A program made the position numbers and the translations under genes. From NCBI RefSeq assembly GCF_021347895.1, contig NC_067117.1:31874067-31938066 (forward strand): DNA of 64,000 bases, written 5' to 3'. Each line of letters begins with the position of its first letter. The first letter of the stretch is position 1. This stretch comes from Acanthochromis polyacanthus (lineage: Eukaryota; Chordata; Actinopteri; Pomacentridae). Shown piece by piece: positions 36,247-46,440 of this stretch. The notes below the pieces were generated by a model, which saw only the letters and a list, made by a program, of their open reading frames with translations, made no database searches and was not told the origin of the DNA.

Positions 36247-36847
36247 ATATTTTTTCTTGGCCTCCTCCCTCTCAGAGGGCAGTGGTGATGGTGTTTCTGC
36301 CTGCAGTTTGGCCACACGGACTTGTTTCCCTTTGGCTAGCTCCTCTTCGATTTCTTCCTTTGACTCTGAAACAAATCACAGAAGGTAAGTCCTTGACATC
36401 AGCTACATATTTTATGGTATTGTGAACAATGGCAGTGGCTTGGTATACTGTTATTCTGTCGCAAAAAATAAAAGCTTAACTTCTAGCATAACTGTTACTG
36501 TCACAGCTAGGTTTCAGACTACAAGCTTACAGGCTACTGGTAGTTAAATTTTCTAAACTTGGGTAAGTTAGCTAACTGGCAACGTAATTTGAGATCACTC
36601 ACCTTTCACTAGCAGTATTTGGCCCTTGAAGAAATCTTCTCGCCAACGTACCCAGTAGATTATCAAAATCCTTAATGTCACTTGCTGGAACAATGTAATT
36701 ACATCCATCGTCAACATATTTCACATAGGAAAACATCTTTAAATCGCAGATATCTATTAAAGAAATGCAACCCAGTAGGTCAGGAGCGGGAAGGAAAGTA
36801 AAAAGCGGGAAGCGTGACTGCGCGAGCATCACAAAGACTGCGTTCAT
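36247..36847 (-). pseudogene. Divergent accessory gene remnant of the CACTA-like element
   Basis: Two exons are visible on the minus strand: 36847-36603 (ATG start, donor GTGAGT) and 36365-36247 (acceptor TTTCAG, donor GTACGT). The first reads MFSYVKYVDDGCNYIVPASD and then, after a one-base frameshift, YWVRWREDFFKGQILLVK. The second, in phase with the latter, reads KEEIEEELAKGKQVRVAKL, a charged helical stretch. This resembles the N-terminal part of some fish BEN-domain-type proteins as I recall, but no BEN domain itself is seen. An accessory DNA-binding role is inferred from position only. Confidence 0.45.
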
Positions 36848-37523
36848 TGTACCTTTGGAAATTCGGATATCGGAATACGGCGTTCAGTTACTATGTGCTC
36901 ATTTTGAGTGATTTAAAGAAAATGCTTTAAAAAATCTTGAAGGTATGAGCAGCAATGAAGATGTCTTCAATACTGAACTGAAGCTTGTCAGTCTTGCTGG
37001 AATCTCTTGCGAATTTATAATTGCCCAGTCAGACATTTGGAAGCCGAGTTCCAAACAAACGCAGCATATTTCTACACTTTGTCAAATGGCTTGTTTATTA
37101 ATGGGAACAACATAGTCTAGAAAGATGATAGCGATTGCTATTAGAAGAATTCGGTTCGGGAATTGTGGCATAGTTACATCAGAGCTACATGTTGACACTG
37201 CAGACAGATGCAGATTTAACACTACAGGTAGGTTGTAGTGGTGATGTTATGGTGAATGCCATTATAATAAAAAGTCTTAAAGTTTTGTACCAGTACATAC
37301 GTGAAAGGAACAGAATATTAAAAGCATTAAATTATACAGGGGTACCTGTATAATTTGATCAGAGTGTAGTTCAGGTTCTCAAGATGGCAAACGTTGGGCT
37401 AAAATTGAGATTTTAAGTTTGTCACAGTTAGTCTTAGGGTATTTTAAAGAACTTGGTGGTACTGGCTTTTGGACTGAAATTTTGTTTTTTACTATTGCTA
37501 GCAGTAATTCACCATTCTGCTTA

Positions 37524-37527
<4 letters not shown>

Positions 37528-37562
<35 letters not shown>

Positions 37563-37600
37563 TGTGTGTCTGTGTGTGTCTGTGTGTGTCTGTGTGTTTT
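37528..37600. repeat. (GT)n and (GTGTGTCT)n microsatellite
   Basis: It lies directly upstream of the first transposase exon; the exon's acceptor-like TTTTCAG follows it. Confidence 0.92.
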
Positions 37601-39027
37601 CAGAATGTCAAAACGAAAGTACAAATTGTACTTAGAGCCTGCCAGCTCAATCAAAGTTCCCACTGCAAGATGCAAATTAAAATTGGGACATGTGGCTGTA
37701 AGTAGTCTGTTAGTTGAAAAAAAGTGATAACCTTTTACAAAAGACATGAAATTTGTACTTGTATATTGTTAAAGGTAAGCCACAATCCAGCACTCGTATC
37801 TTACCTGACAATGTTATGTTCAAGGCCTCGCTCTTAACTGATGACTCCCAAGATCATGACAGCATGACCAGTCCTGGCTCATGTAGTACTGATATTGAGG
37901 TGAGGACAAAATCAAGATGTAAATTTGTGTCACGTCATCACTTTCCCATTGGGCTGTAATGTACTGATAACTGACAGACTGACACGTGGCTATTTTATGT
38001 CTGTGCCATTCTTCATCCCATACAGACTGTGTCTCCATCAGGCTACTGCAAAGATCACAGTAGTGTAAATCATGGCAGTGTAATTAGTCCAGGATTGAGC
38101 AGAGCAGATGCTGAGGTGAGGATCTAGTCTGTAAAGTAAATTTTAAAGTTAGATATTAAAGTTATACAATTCACTGGGCTGTTAAAACTAATGTATTAAG
38201 ACTAATGCATGAATATCTTTTATGTGTCTACATGTCTTTTCTTTAGACTGTCGCCATCATTTTTGTTGTATGATACAGCTCGCATGGCTGATCTGGTGAC
38301 TTGTCTACCAATCACCTACAGTTAGTGACATGATGAATTTATTAATTTATTTATTTTTGTTCTGGAAATCTTACTGTTTCTTTTAGCCTCCAAGTGATGA
38401 CTGTGGAGAACAAGATGCTGACCTCAGACCTGGCTTGAGCAGTGCAGATATAGAGGTAAGCTAATAATCTCCTATGTGACACTATGGTTTGCTATAAATT
38501 TCCTGATATGCTGTCTTGCTACAGACAGTCATGCATGCCTATTTGTGTTTTTGTTGATCCTGATTCAGACTGCGTCTCCATCAGGACACTTTTACGTCAG
38601 GTCTGAGTTGGATCCAGGTGATATAACTGATATGGTGAGCTAATTTTATTGAAAAACCTGCAGCTTGTGACATGGCGTTGAAACACTTTTGTAAATGTTA
38701 GTTCTGTAGATCCCAAAGTATTTTCTCCTCTCCATCTCTTCATTCCTGTCTAGATGTGTGAGGCAGAGGAGGAGAGGAATGGTGTAGGAGGATATCAGAC
38801 ATGAGAATGGAAACAGTTATTGTCATATTCACCTTATTACACCCCGCCCACTTTTACAATTCACTTGCTCCCGTTTTGGCTAAGTTCTTCCGGTGAGCGG
38901 TGAATTCGGTTGTTTTGATTGGCAGAAAAGAGAGAAAATTATGTGGGAAGAAACTAAAACCGCTCTGAAAAGCTCAGAGGGAACAAGTCTGCCTCATCCG
39001 AGGCTTATCACACAATGAGAGAATGAT

Positions 39028-39195
39028 ATGAAGAAGTGGCCACACATTATGTATGGCGATATTTTTAATTATTTTGTCCTGTCACTTGGCGTGGATGGGT
39101 CCGCTATGTGGAACTACAAAAGTACTGAAGCGTATCAGTATTTGCACAGCAGCAAAGTTGGTTGGGTTCTTCTTTATCAAGAAAAGGAATACATC
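39028..39195 (+). pseudogene. Fragment resembling fish YqaJ/SWIM-type proteins
   Basis: The + strand frame reads HIMYGDIFNYFVLS, then KSTEAYQYLHSSKVGWVLL, matching the segment 'Y-D-I-NYL...YK-LEAY--FV-GWV' of fish proteins that carry SWIM and YqaJ nuclease domains, as I recall them. Only about 55 residues remain. It lies in the large intron of the CACTA-like gene, next to a THAP-like fragment in the opposite orientation. Confidence 0.45.
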
Positions 39196-39199
39196 ATTC

Positions 39200-39385
39200 T
39201 TAAAGCCACAAACATACGGACAGCAGCGACGGTCCTCCTCTTTAGCCGGAGGTAGATAGAAGCTGAAGGCTGGTCCACAGCACTCGGATCTTCTCTTTTA
39301 CCATGCTCGAAACACGGCTGCAAAAGAGACGACTTTCTCTTTATGGAGTTGTTATGGCACCCCCGTACAGAACAAGTGCCCAGCA
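39200..39385 (-). pseudogene. THAP-like zinc-finger fragment
   Basis: The minus-strand frame reads GTCSVRGCHNNSIKRKS. After one frameshift near 39305 it continues ECCGPAFSFYLPPAKEED. The C-x4-C start and conserved proline resemble the THAP-like domains of transposase-related fish proteins. Partial and frameshifted. Confidence 0.4.
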
Positions 39386-39584
39386 TGTTAAAAACAGTCA
39401 AAAAAGTCAAAGCATTATTATAAAGCTCAATGGTGCAAAGCCCAGAACTGCGGGTAGTAAACAGTCTAACCAGAAGTACGAAGCAGAAATGGCGTCACCC
39501 ATGGCGACTTCCAAAATAAGGTGGATATGCAATTTCCATCAATGATGAAATGTGCAGTTACAGCTTTTACTCTCTCTGCAGCAC

Positions 39585-40826
39585 TGTTATGCCCTGGCCT
39601 AGGAGTTACCTGGACACAACACAAATTGAGACCCACTTCTGACTAAGCTCCCAAGAACCAAGATTAATTTACACACAATTTCACAATAATGGTTATTCTG
39701 GCCTCTTAGCAGAAAATCAGGGTGGGTAAGCCAACACAAAGCATAAATGTGTCAAACAACTCTTTTCTATCAAAAGTTAATGAAAACAAAAACAAGGTTT
39801 CAGTTTAGGGAATACTAAAAGGAAAAACAGTAAACAAATGACTGCTAGCCTAGCCGCACTAGACCCATGTTCTGAAGGCACAAGGGTCTAGGCACGCTTG
39901 ACAGGGAGGGAGGCAGGCTAAAAGGTTGTCTATCAAATCCCTCTGCAGCAATTGGGTAGGTATACAATCAATCAACGCAACGAATAGGCTGACATAGTTC
40001 CTAGAGCGCCGGCAGATTGTGGCTAAGTCCCATTAGCTTCCCAACCAGCGGAGCCGCGGAGCCAACTGGTATATTAAGGAATTGCCATATCCCGTCGGCA
40101 TAAGTCCAAATACGTCTTTCTTCTCAATGAAACACTTCAGTGCCGTCCTTTGTTTATCTTTCAAGTTGAATTTTAGCTTCAAATCTTTAAGGGCTGTGGC
40201 CAAAGCCGAGTCAAAAGATAACTGTTTATTGTGCGCTGGTTGTTTCTGTCAGAATCGTCGCGTCTCTGTCGTCACTTCGTTACGCCCGCCTTCTGACTCT
40301 ACACTTATGATGATTGGTCCGGCCAGTTTTAGGAGAATCCAGCCTCGAGCCTTATGGAGGGTAACTAGACCCACCCTGGCAGAGAATTAAATTCGTTGCC
40401 GTGGGTTGTCTAGCGCGGCTAGGCTAAATGACTGCAGCAGAAATGGCTTCTTGATTTGATTGTTTAAATACTATTTACAACTATTTACAATGATGAAAGT
40501 AGGCCACACAGCTTACCACACTACCACACCAGAGTAATACACAAAATAGACACAGAGCAGAGGCTGAGGTGTTGGGAGCTGAGCAGGAGTAAATTTCTCC
40601 ATGGACTGGAAGCTGAGGTTTAAGTAACCCTCCAGTCTGGTATCCACCAATAAGCAGCATTACTTCTAAGCTAGTCCGCTTTCACCACCTGTCCCCATCC
40701 ATCCAATCAGATCACAGCTTACATCTGTCATAGGCACCACTACAAGCACTCTCACATGACTTTCAGAGAGGGCAAGAGGCAGGTTGCACAAGACTCACAT
40801 ATATAATATGACCCACAGTCATAACA
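39585..40826 (-). mobile_element. Solo LTR carrying a nested MITE
   Basis: Minus strand TGTTATGACTGTGGGTC...GGGCATAACA. Without the inserted 581-bp MITE and its 9-bp duplication the LTR is about 650 bp. Promoter-like GGTTACTTAAACC lies near 40620. Flanks AGCAC and AGTAT do not form a convincing duplication. It occupies an intron of the CACTA-like transposase gene. Confidence 0.7.
39846..40426. mobile_element. Mutator-like MITE with 9-bp target duplication
   Basis: The inverted ends TAGCCTAGCCGCACTAGAC and complemented TAGCCTAGCCGCGCTAGAC are flanked by exact AATGACTGC at 39837-39845 and 40427-40435. A 9-bp duplication is characteristic of MULE elements, though the superfamily is inferred. 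581 bp, non-coding, inserted in the solo LTR. Confidence 0.85.
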
Positions 40827-43800
40827 AGTATTGATAACATCACACACTTGCATGTGATATTAAGATTATTTTTATTAAGCTAAGACCTTGTAATGGCCAA
40901 CACACAAATGTGCTTTAATAAGATGGAGTAAGATGATTAATAATTATTCATACTTAACATAAACTTTAAAAGACAATATATATAAACTAATCTAAAATAA
41001 TATATAAACTAATCTTATTATTAAAGAAAATGATGTACGTAAAACTATGATTACTACTTAGACCCAACTTTTCAAATGAGGCAACATTCATTTTACACTT
41101 ACCCACGCTAAAGTATTAAGTGGTGCCTGTACAGACGCCAATCAATTCTGTACAGTCTGTACAGAATTCCATTTATAGTAAAACAAAAATCAAATACTTT
41201 GTGTGTAATGTAATCAGTATTGCAGGATGAGTAAAAGCTGTGATTTGTCCACTTCATTATCAATGGGCACCTCATGATGACATTTGTGGAAGCATAATTG
41301 TCCTTGTTCCTATGTCTTTCATTTCTTCCTGTTCCTTTCCTCCCCTCATCTCTTCCCACCTTCAGCCTCACACATTTGGGTAGAGGAAGTGTAGTTTATG
41401 ATATGCAGTTGAAATATTTTTCTGAAGTCTGTCTCTACTTTTTCATGCCCATTCATCTCCTCAGGCCTTTCCACTGACTGACAACTACAGCACACAAGAT
41501 GGCACAATAAAAGCAGGTTCAAGCAGTGCAGATGATGAGGTGAGATTCACAAATTTGTCACTGTACAGTTACTGCATGCATGCATAAGCACTCATAAATA
41601 TTTTTATCCTGTGCAGACGATGTCGTCATTTGACCACCTTGCATCGGACTTACAGCAAAGTGACGTGATGAGCTGTGAATCTTCATCTGAAGCTCGTCTT
41701 GCCGGAAACGATACAGAGAATGAAGACCTTCCATATGAAGATCCATTCAAACAAGTTGCAACAGACACTGACTTAGATTCAGTGCTAATGTCAGCAGGTA
41801 CAGTCACAAAGGCTGAGGCGCTGCTCATGGTAATGAGACATGCAACAAAGCACAATGTAACAGGAACGCAACTGGATGACTTATTAAAGCTTGTAAATAC
41901 TCTGTTTGGAAAAGAAGTGTTGCCAAGATCAAAATATTTGTTCATCAGAGTCTTTAAAATACTCAGAAATACTGGAATTTCACTTCTACTGCAAAACTTG
42001 TAAGGCATACATTGGCGGTCAACAAGACATGAAAGACAAAAACATTACACTGTGCTCCATGTGCAGTGCACCCATTGATATCAGTTCCTTGAACAGTGTA
42101 AGCTTTTTTTTAGCAATGTACCAGTTGCACCTCAAATTCAAGCTCTGCTGGAAAATCCCCAAATTCACACTAACATGAACTACAGATATGAAAGGGAACA
42201 GAGTGCACATGTAATTTCTGACATATATGATGGTGAAATGTACAAGAACTTGTCAAACCCAGGTGGAATTCTGTCAGATCCATGCAATTTTTCATTTAAT
42301 TTCAATTCTGATGGCTCACCAGTGTACAAATCTTCCAAATTTTCAATATGGCCAACACAGTGGCATTTAAATGAGCTCCCTCCAAAAATAAGATTCCGGC
42401 ATGTGGTACTGGCAGGCCTTTGGTTTGGTGCTCATGAACCAGTCATGCATATTTTTCTCAGACCCTTTGTTGATCAGGCCAAAACTCTGGCATCCAAAGG
42501 TGTGTCTTGGAGAAACAATGGAACTTGTGTAAATAGCAAAATTGTGGGTCTCTGTTGTTGTGTAGATTCAAAAGCAAGCCAAGCCATGCAGAACACCACA
42601 CAATTTAATGGATACTTTGGTTGTAGTTTCTGTTTACATCCTGGAACTCTAGTAGACAGACAGGTGAAATACACAGTGACTGCCGCAGAGTATGCCGAGA
42701 GAGGCGCCAAGGGAATGTTGGCAGATGTGGAGCGTGCATTAACAGAAAAGTGTTAGAGGAGTGAAGGGACCCTCTCCCCTTATAAACATGCCTTATTTTG
42801 ATATAGTTTAGGGCTTTGTCCCAGATTACATGCATGCAGTGCTACCTGGTGTCATCAGACAGCTTACTGAGCTTCTTTTGAAAAGTACTGATCAACTGTA
42901 CTACATTGGAAGTCCCAACACTATGAGAGTGTTGGAAAACAGAATCAAAGACATAAAGCCACCACATGTCATCACACGTCTACCCAGCCCCTTTGCAGAG
43001 TTCAAGTACTGGAAGGCATCAGAATGGCGAGCATGGCTGCTGTTTTACTGATTGCCAGTCCTAAATGGTTTACTTCCACCATGCTATGTGAAGCACCTTA
43101 GCCTCCTCGCGTCAGCAGTATTTCTGCTTCTGAAAGACAATGTCACTTTCCAAGACATCAAACTGATGACATGCTGTTTGAGTTTGTGGTGAGGTTTCAG
43201 TTGCTGTATGCGGCCGCATCTATGACATTTAATGTCCACCTTCTCACTCACCTTGCAAAGTCAGTGAAGTTGTGGGGCCCACTGTGGGCACATTCAGCAT
43301 TTGTATTTGAAAATGCAAATGGCTGCCTATTGAAACTGGTTCATGGAACAAAGAGTGTAGCTCTACAAATTGTGAACAAATTTTTGAGGACACAGAGCAA
43401 TACCATACTTTGCAGCAAAACATGCAGTTAGTGAACAAGTTAAGGAATTCTGTTTGGAAATGACAGAATATCCAAGAGTGAAGAGTTACACAAAATGCCA
43501 TGACACAACTGTTTTGGATAGTGGCAGGGTGAAAGAGACTACTGAGGATGAGCGAAGTGCCTTCCTTTCTGCACAGAGACGCGTGCCAGACAAAATAGTG
43601 GTGCACAGAAGAATGGTGCATAAAGGTCTAGTTTATACCAGCAAAAGCTATAGCCTCAGTAAGAGACGGAGGGACTATTGTGCAAAGCTGGCCAATGGTC
43701 ATCATGGAGAAATTCAGGATATTATATCCTTTGATTCAGAGGGGGAAACAGAAATTGCTGTACTTTTCAGAAGGATCCATACGCAGGTGTCCTTTCCTTT

Positions 43801-43966
43801 ATCACAAGGCAATGGATTTGTGCCACATATCAGATGCATCAATGAAAGTTGTCTTTCCCCAGTGTGTCTGATTGCAGTTGACAGGTTAGAGCAGAAATGC
43901 ATGACTTTGAAAAGTGGTGATCAAACTTACATTTGTGACTTCCCAAACGTACATGAAAGAGACTAG

Positions 43967-44863
43967 TCTTGCTCCTGATACTGCTGATCCTGACAGTGTT
44001 GCTTCCAAAAGCAACATTTGGACAAATACTTCTGTCTCATTTTCCTCTATGGCAGGGATTTATTTACATCTGTCTTGGGCATGTACAAATCTGGGCCTGT
44101 GCATCTCGAGTTTCAGGTCAAAACAATATAAATGCAGGTGTCAAGTATGGGCTGCTTAAAAATAACTATAGAGATATGCTGTCCAAAAAAAATCAGACTT
44201 AGGCAGAAAATTGGAATTGGGCATCAAGACCTGTAGTGTAGATATATCCACAGTGCCATTAGAATGTGAGTGATCACATCAAAACTTTCTATCTAAATAA
44301 ACAGCCGAGTGTGATTATCTGCCAAATTTATTGGTCACTAACGTGAGGTAAATATAGTTTTAATCTATTAGATTTCATACTGATCAAATTTATTGCTGAC
44401 TAAAATAACTCTTAATTTTTGTGTATTGTGTGTTTCACGAATCCCTGAACATGGAAATAAAAATGCCTCTTTAAAGGCTAATTCTAAATAACAGCAGTAA
44501 TGGGCATTTATGAATGAGGCCATACGGCCATGTTCCCACTATTAGCCCTTAAATCTGATGCTGTTGTATATTAATTCTATCCTTACATGACTTTTGTTGA
44601 TGGTAGTCTAATATAAACCAATTTGCCTTATTTTAGCTGTTTTTATTCAATGCTGATTTTGAGGCAGGTGACTGAAGTCTTTAGACTTGTCAAATGAGAT
44701 CAAATGTTTGATCAAAAGCTATTAATAAATTCATACATTCTGGCAGCAAAATTATTTCAAAATTAGCATAGTTGAAATTTTATCAGCTACGACCATGATG
44801 GTTGACAGCTGATTCAGCAAAAAAACAAACAAACAAAAAAAAAACACTGAGCATGAGCAAACC
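43967..44863. other. 3' part of the CACTA-like element, no further gene
   Basis: AT-rich sequence between the transposase stop and the right subterminal repeats. Nothing else recognised. Confidence 0.5.
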
Positions 44864-45134
44864 AGCATTAACCAGCATTAACCAGCATAGACTAACACAG
44901 CATAATTTGGTGTTGGTTTAGCTGGTGGATCAGCATTGCAATGCTGGTCTACCAGCAAAACCAGCATAGACCAGCATGATTTGGTGTTGGTTTAGCTGGT
45001 AGATGAGCATTGCAATGCTGGTCCACCAGATAAAACCAACACCAAACCAGCATAGCCCAGCAAAAACCAGCATAGACCAGCATAAACCAGCATATGCATG
45101 AAATGCATGCTGGTCTATGCTGTTTTTTCAGCAG
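44864..45134. repeat. Right subterminal ACCAGCAT repeats
   Basis: More than a dozen copies of ACCAGCAT(A/T) or its complement. They include a 70-80 bp sub-repeat (ATTTGGTGTTGGTTTAGCTG, GAGCATTGCAATGCTGGTC) present twice. They abut the right end of the element. Confidence 0.8.
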
Positions 45135-45377
45135 GGTTTATGGGAAGATATCAAAAAGCATTTTGCACCGTGTATATGTGAAATGAGGCCTGTTGTCAAT
45201 TAGTGCTACAATGTTTGTCTTTACTTTTTTATTTTATTTTTTCCAGACTTTATTGATCAATGCTGTTGTATTACAGGAAACGAAACCTCTGGCCTATTAA
45301 AAGCAACTATATGAACAAACTTGAACCATAACACTTGAACAAACAATGCTAAAAATAAAAACTTCATATGTCCAACA

Positions 45378-45494
45378 CCTGCGACAGACTGGCGACCTGT
45401 CCAGGATGTGTCCCCTGCCTTCGCCCGAGTCAGCTGGGTAGGTTCCAGCACCCCCCGTGACCCTAATGAGGATAAAGCGGTATATAGAGGATGG
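45378..45494 (+). mobile_element. 5'-truncated SINE with 12-bp target duplication
   Basis: The last 117 bp of the SINE at 19235-19588 (GACAGACTGGCGACCTGTCC...GAGGATGG) is flanked by exact ATATGTCCAACA at 45366-45377 and 45495-45506. Inserted in the 3' flank of the Helentron coding region. Confidence 0.88.
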
Positions 45495-45627
45495 ATATGT
45501 CCAACAACAAAGAAAACCTCGTCTTTACATACGTCACACAGTAACTCTAACGACAAAAACTCTTCTTTTTTCCCCTGCAAAAATTGTGCCGACGTGTTTT
45601 AACACTATAGCAGTACACAGTGTGATG

Positions 45628-46440
45628 TTACTGGGCCTTGTCTTTAAAACAACAAACCACGCCTTCGTGGTCACTAAAATATGTAGGCCACACAATTGAC
45701 TCCACTTCATAATGTGATGTTTTAACATACACGTGGTCAATTAATGTGCCTCTCTCTGTTGTGGGTTGTGTCACAACTTGCACATACCCTTTATCTGTTA
45801 CAAAAGAACAGATGCTTGATGACTTCAAAATGTCGTCATTAAAATCTCCCATGAGAGCAATGGTGTCACTTAGTGGATCTAGCCAATCAAGTAACTTACC
45901 AAGATGCTGCTTAAACAAAGACATGAGATAGGATGGTGGGCGATAAATGATCGCTAGCAGTGGGTCACAAGTAACATAGTTGTAGACCAAGCATTCCAGA
46001 ACCACATCTGGCACTTCAATGACATCATATATCACATTGTCTACACTATAAATACCTACTCCACCATGTTGTTGGGCTTTCAATGCTGTAAGTGCTGGGT
46101 TCTTACTACTATATGCTACACATCGAGGACTGTTACTGAAAGTGTAACCATCAATGTTAACACTATCAAATGAAGAGATAGAAGCCAGCCGTGTTTCTGT
46201 AACAGCAATACAGTTAAGCTGCAAATGCTGTGTGCACAACGCCAAATCTGTGACATGTGCATTTAGAATTTGGACATTAACCAAAAACAAAGAAAAACAT
46301 GCCGTACTTATTTCATGTCTTCTGTCCTCAGTCAAAAACGGTGGCATACACTGGATGGCATTCTTTTCATCTGTCTTACAGTAGATGCATTTCTCATCAA
46401 AACCTTGAATTATCAAGCCCGACAAACTGCGAACACGACT
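45628..46440 (-). CDS. Helentron endonuclease domain (open, about 270 codons)
   Basis: Downstream part of the Helentron protein, in the same frame as the helicase and separated from it only by one TAA. Apurinic/apyrimidinic-endonuclease-type motifs appear in order: ILNAHV, AVTETRL (Glu of the active site), GGVGIY, YRPPS, LMGDFND, GTLIDHVYV and FSDHEGV (terminal Asp-His). All expected catalytic positions are present and the frame is open to its natural-looking stop, unlike the neighbouring helicase. There is no ATG of its own at the upstream edge, so it is a domain of a broken gene rather than a free-standing one. Confidence 0.75.
   Translation of the reverse strand, partial: SRVRSLSGLIIQGFDEKCIYCKTDEKNAIQCMPPFLTEDRRHEISTACFSLFLVNVQILNAHVTDLALCTQHLQLNCIAVTETRLASISSFDSVNIDGYTFSNSPRCVAYSSKNPALTALKAQQHGGVGIYSVDNVIYDVIEVPDVVLECLVYNYVTCDPLLAIIYRPPSYLMSLFKQHLGKLLDWLDPLSDTIALMGDFNDDILKSSSICSFVTDKGYVQVVTQPTTERGTLIDHVYVKTSHYEVESIVWPTYFSDHEGVVCCFKDKAQ

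Larger units (their letters stand above)
37605..43966 (+). pseudogene. Tnp2-like CACTA transposase gene, multi-exon, broken
   Basis: The start exon 37605-37697 (MSKRKYKLYLEP) ends at GTAAGT. Small phase-0 exons follow at about 37775-37899, 38026-38115, 38387-38455, 38569-38634 and 41465-41539, and then a large coding part from 41617. Core motifs: a C..C zinc-like pair (FYCKTC, LCSMC), then SIWP, LNELPP, GLWFGAHEP, QFNGYFGCSFCLHPG and PDYMHAVLPG, the layout of plant and animal Tnp2 proteins. Lesions: frameshifts near 41950, at the T-run 42104-42111, near 42747, near 43168 and near 43405; stops TAG 42809-42811 and TGA 43049-43051. The last part ends at 43966. The 38.8-41.4 kb intron holds other elements. 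Confidence 0.75.
35710..45136 (+). mobile_element. CACTA-like (EnSpm/CMC) DNA transposon with nested insertions
   Basis: The ends match in inverted orientation: CCCAGCTGAAAAAAAACAGC at 35710 and, complemented, CCCTGCTGAAAAAACAGCAT ending at 45136. Both continue into ACCAGCATG words. Inside are two divergent gene remnants: a short one on the minus strand (36247-36847) and a Tnp2-like transposase on the plus strand (37605-43966), with a GC-rich gap between. Arrays of ACCAGCAT lie just inside each end, as in CACTA elements, where such words bind the element's own protein. No 2-3 bp target duplication is recognisable. Superfamily assignment rests on the transposase motifs. Confidence 0.75.

Noticed and set aside
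39585..40826. 5-bp target duplication for the solo LTR
   Set aside because: Flanks AGCAC and AGTAT do not match well enough to claim one.
44431..44446. GTTTCACGAATCCCTG, identical to part of the 7-bp MITE end
   Set aside because: Only 16 bp match, with no other MITE sequence around it; could be chance or a tiny remnant.
44864..45134. ACCAGCAT array as a CRISPR-like or satellite array
   Set aside because: Irregular spacing, both orientations and position at a transposon end fit subterminal transposase sites.
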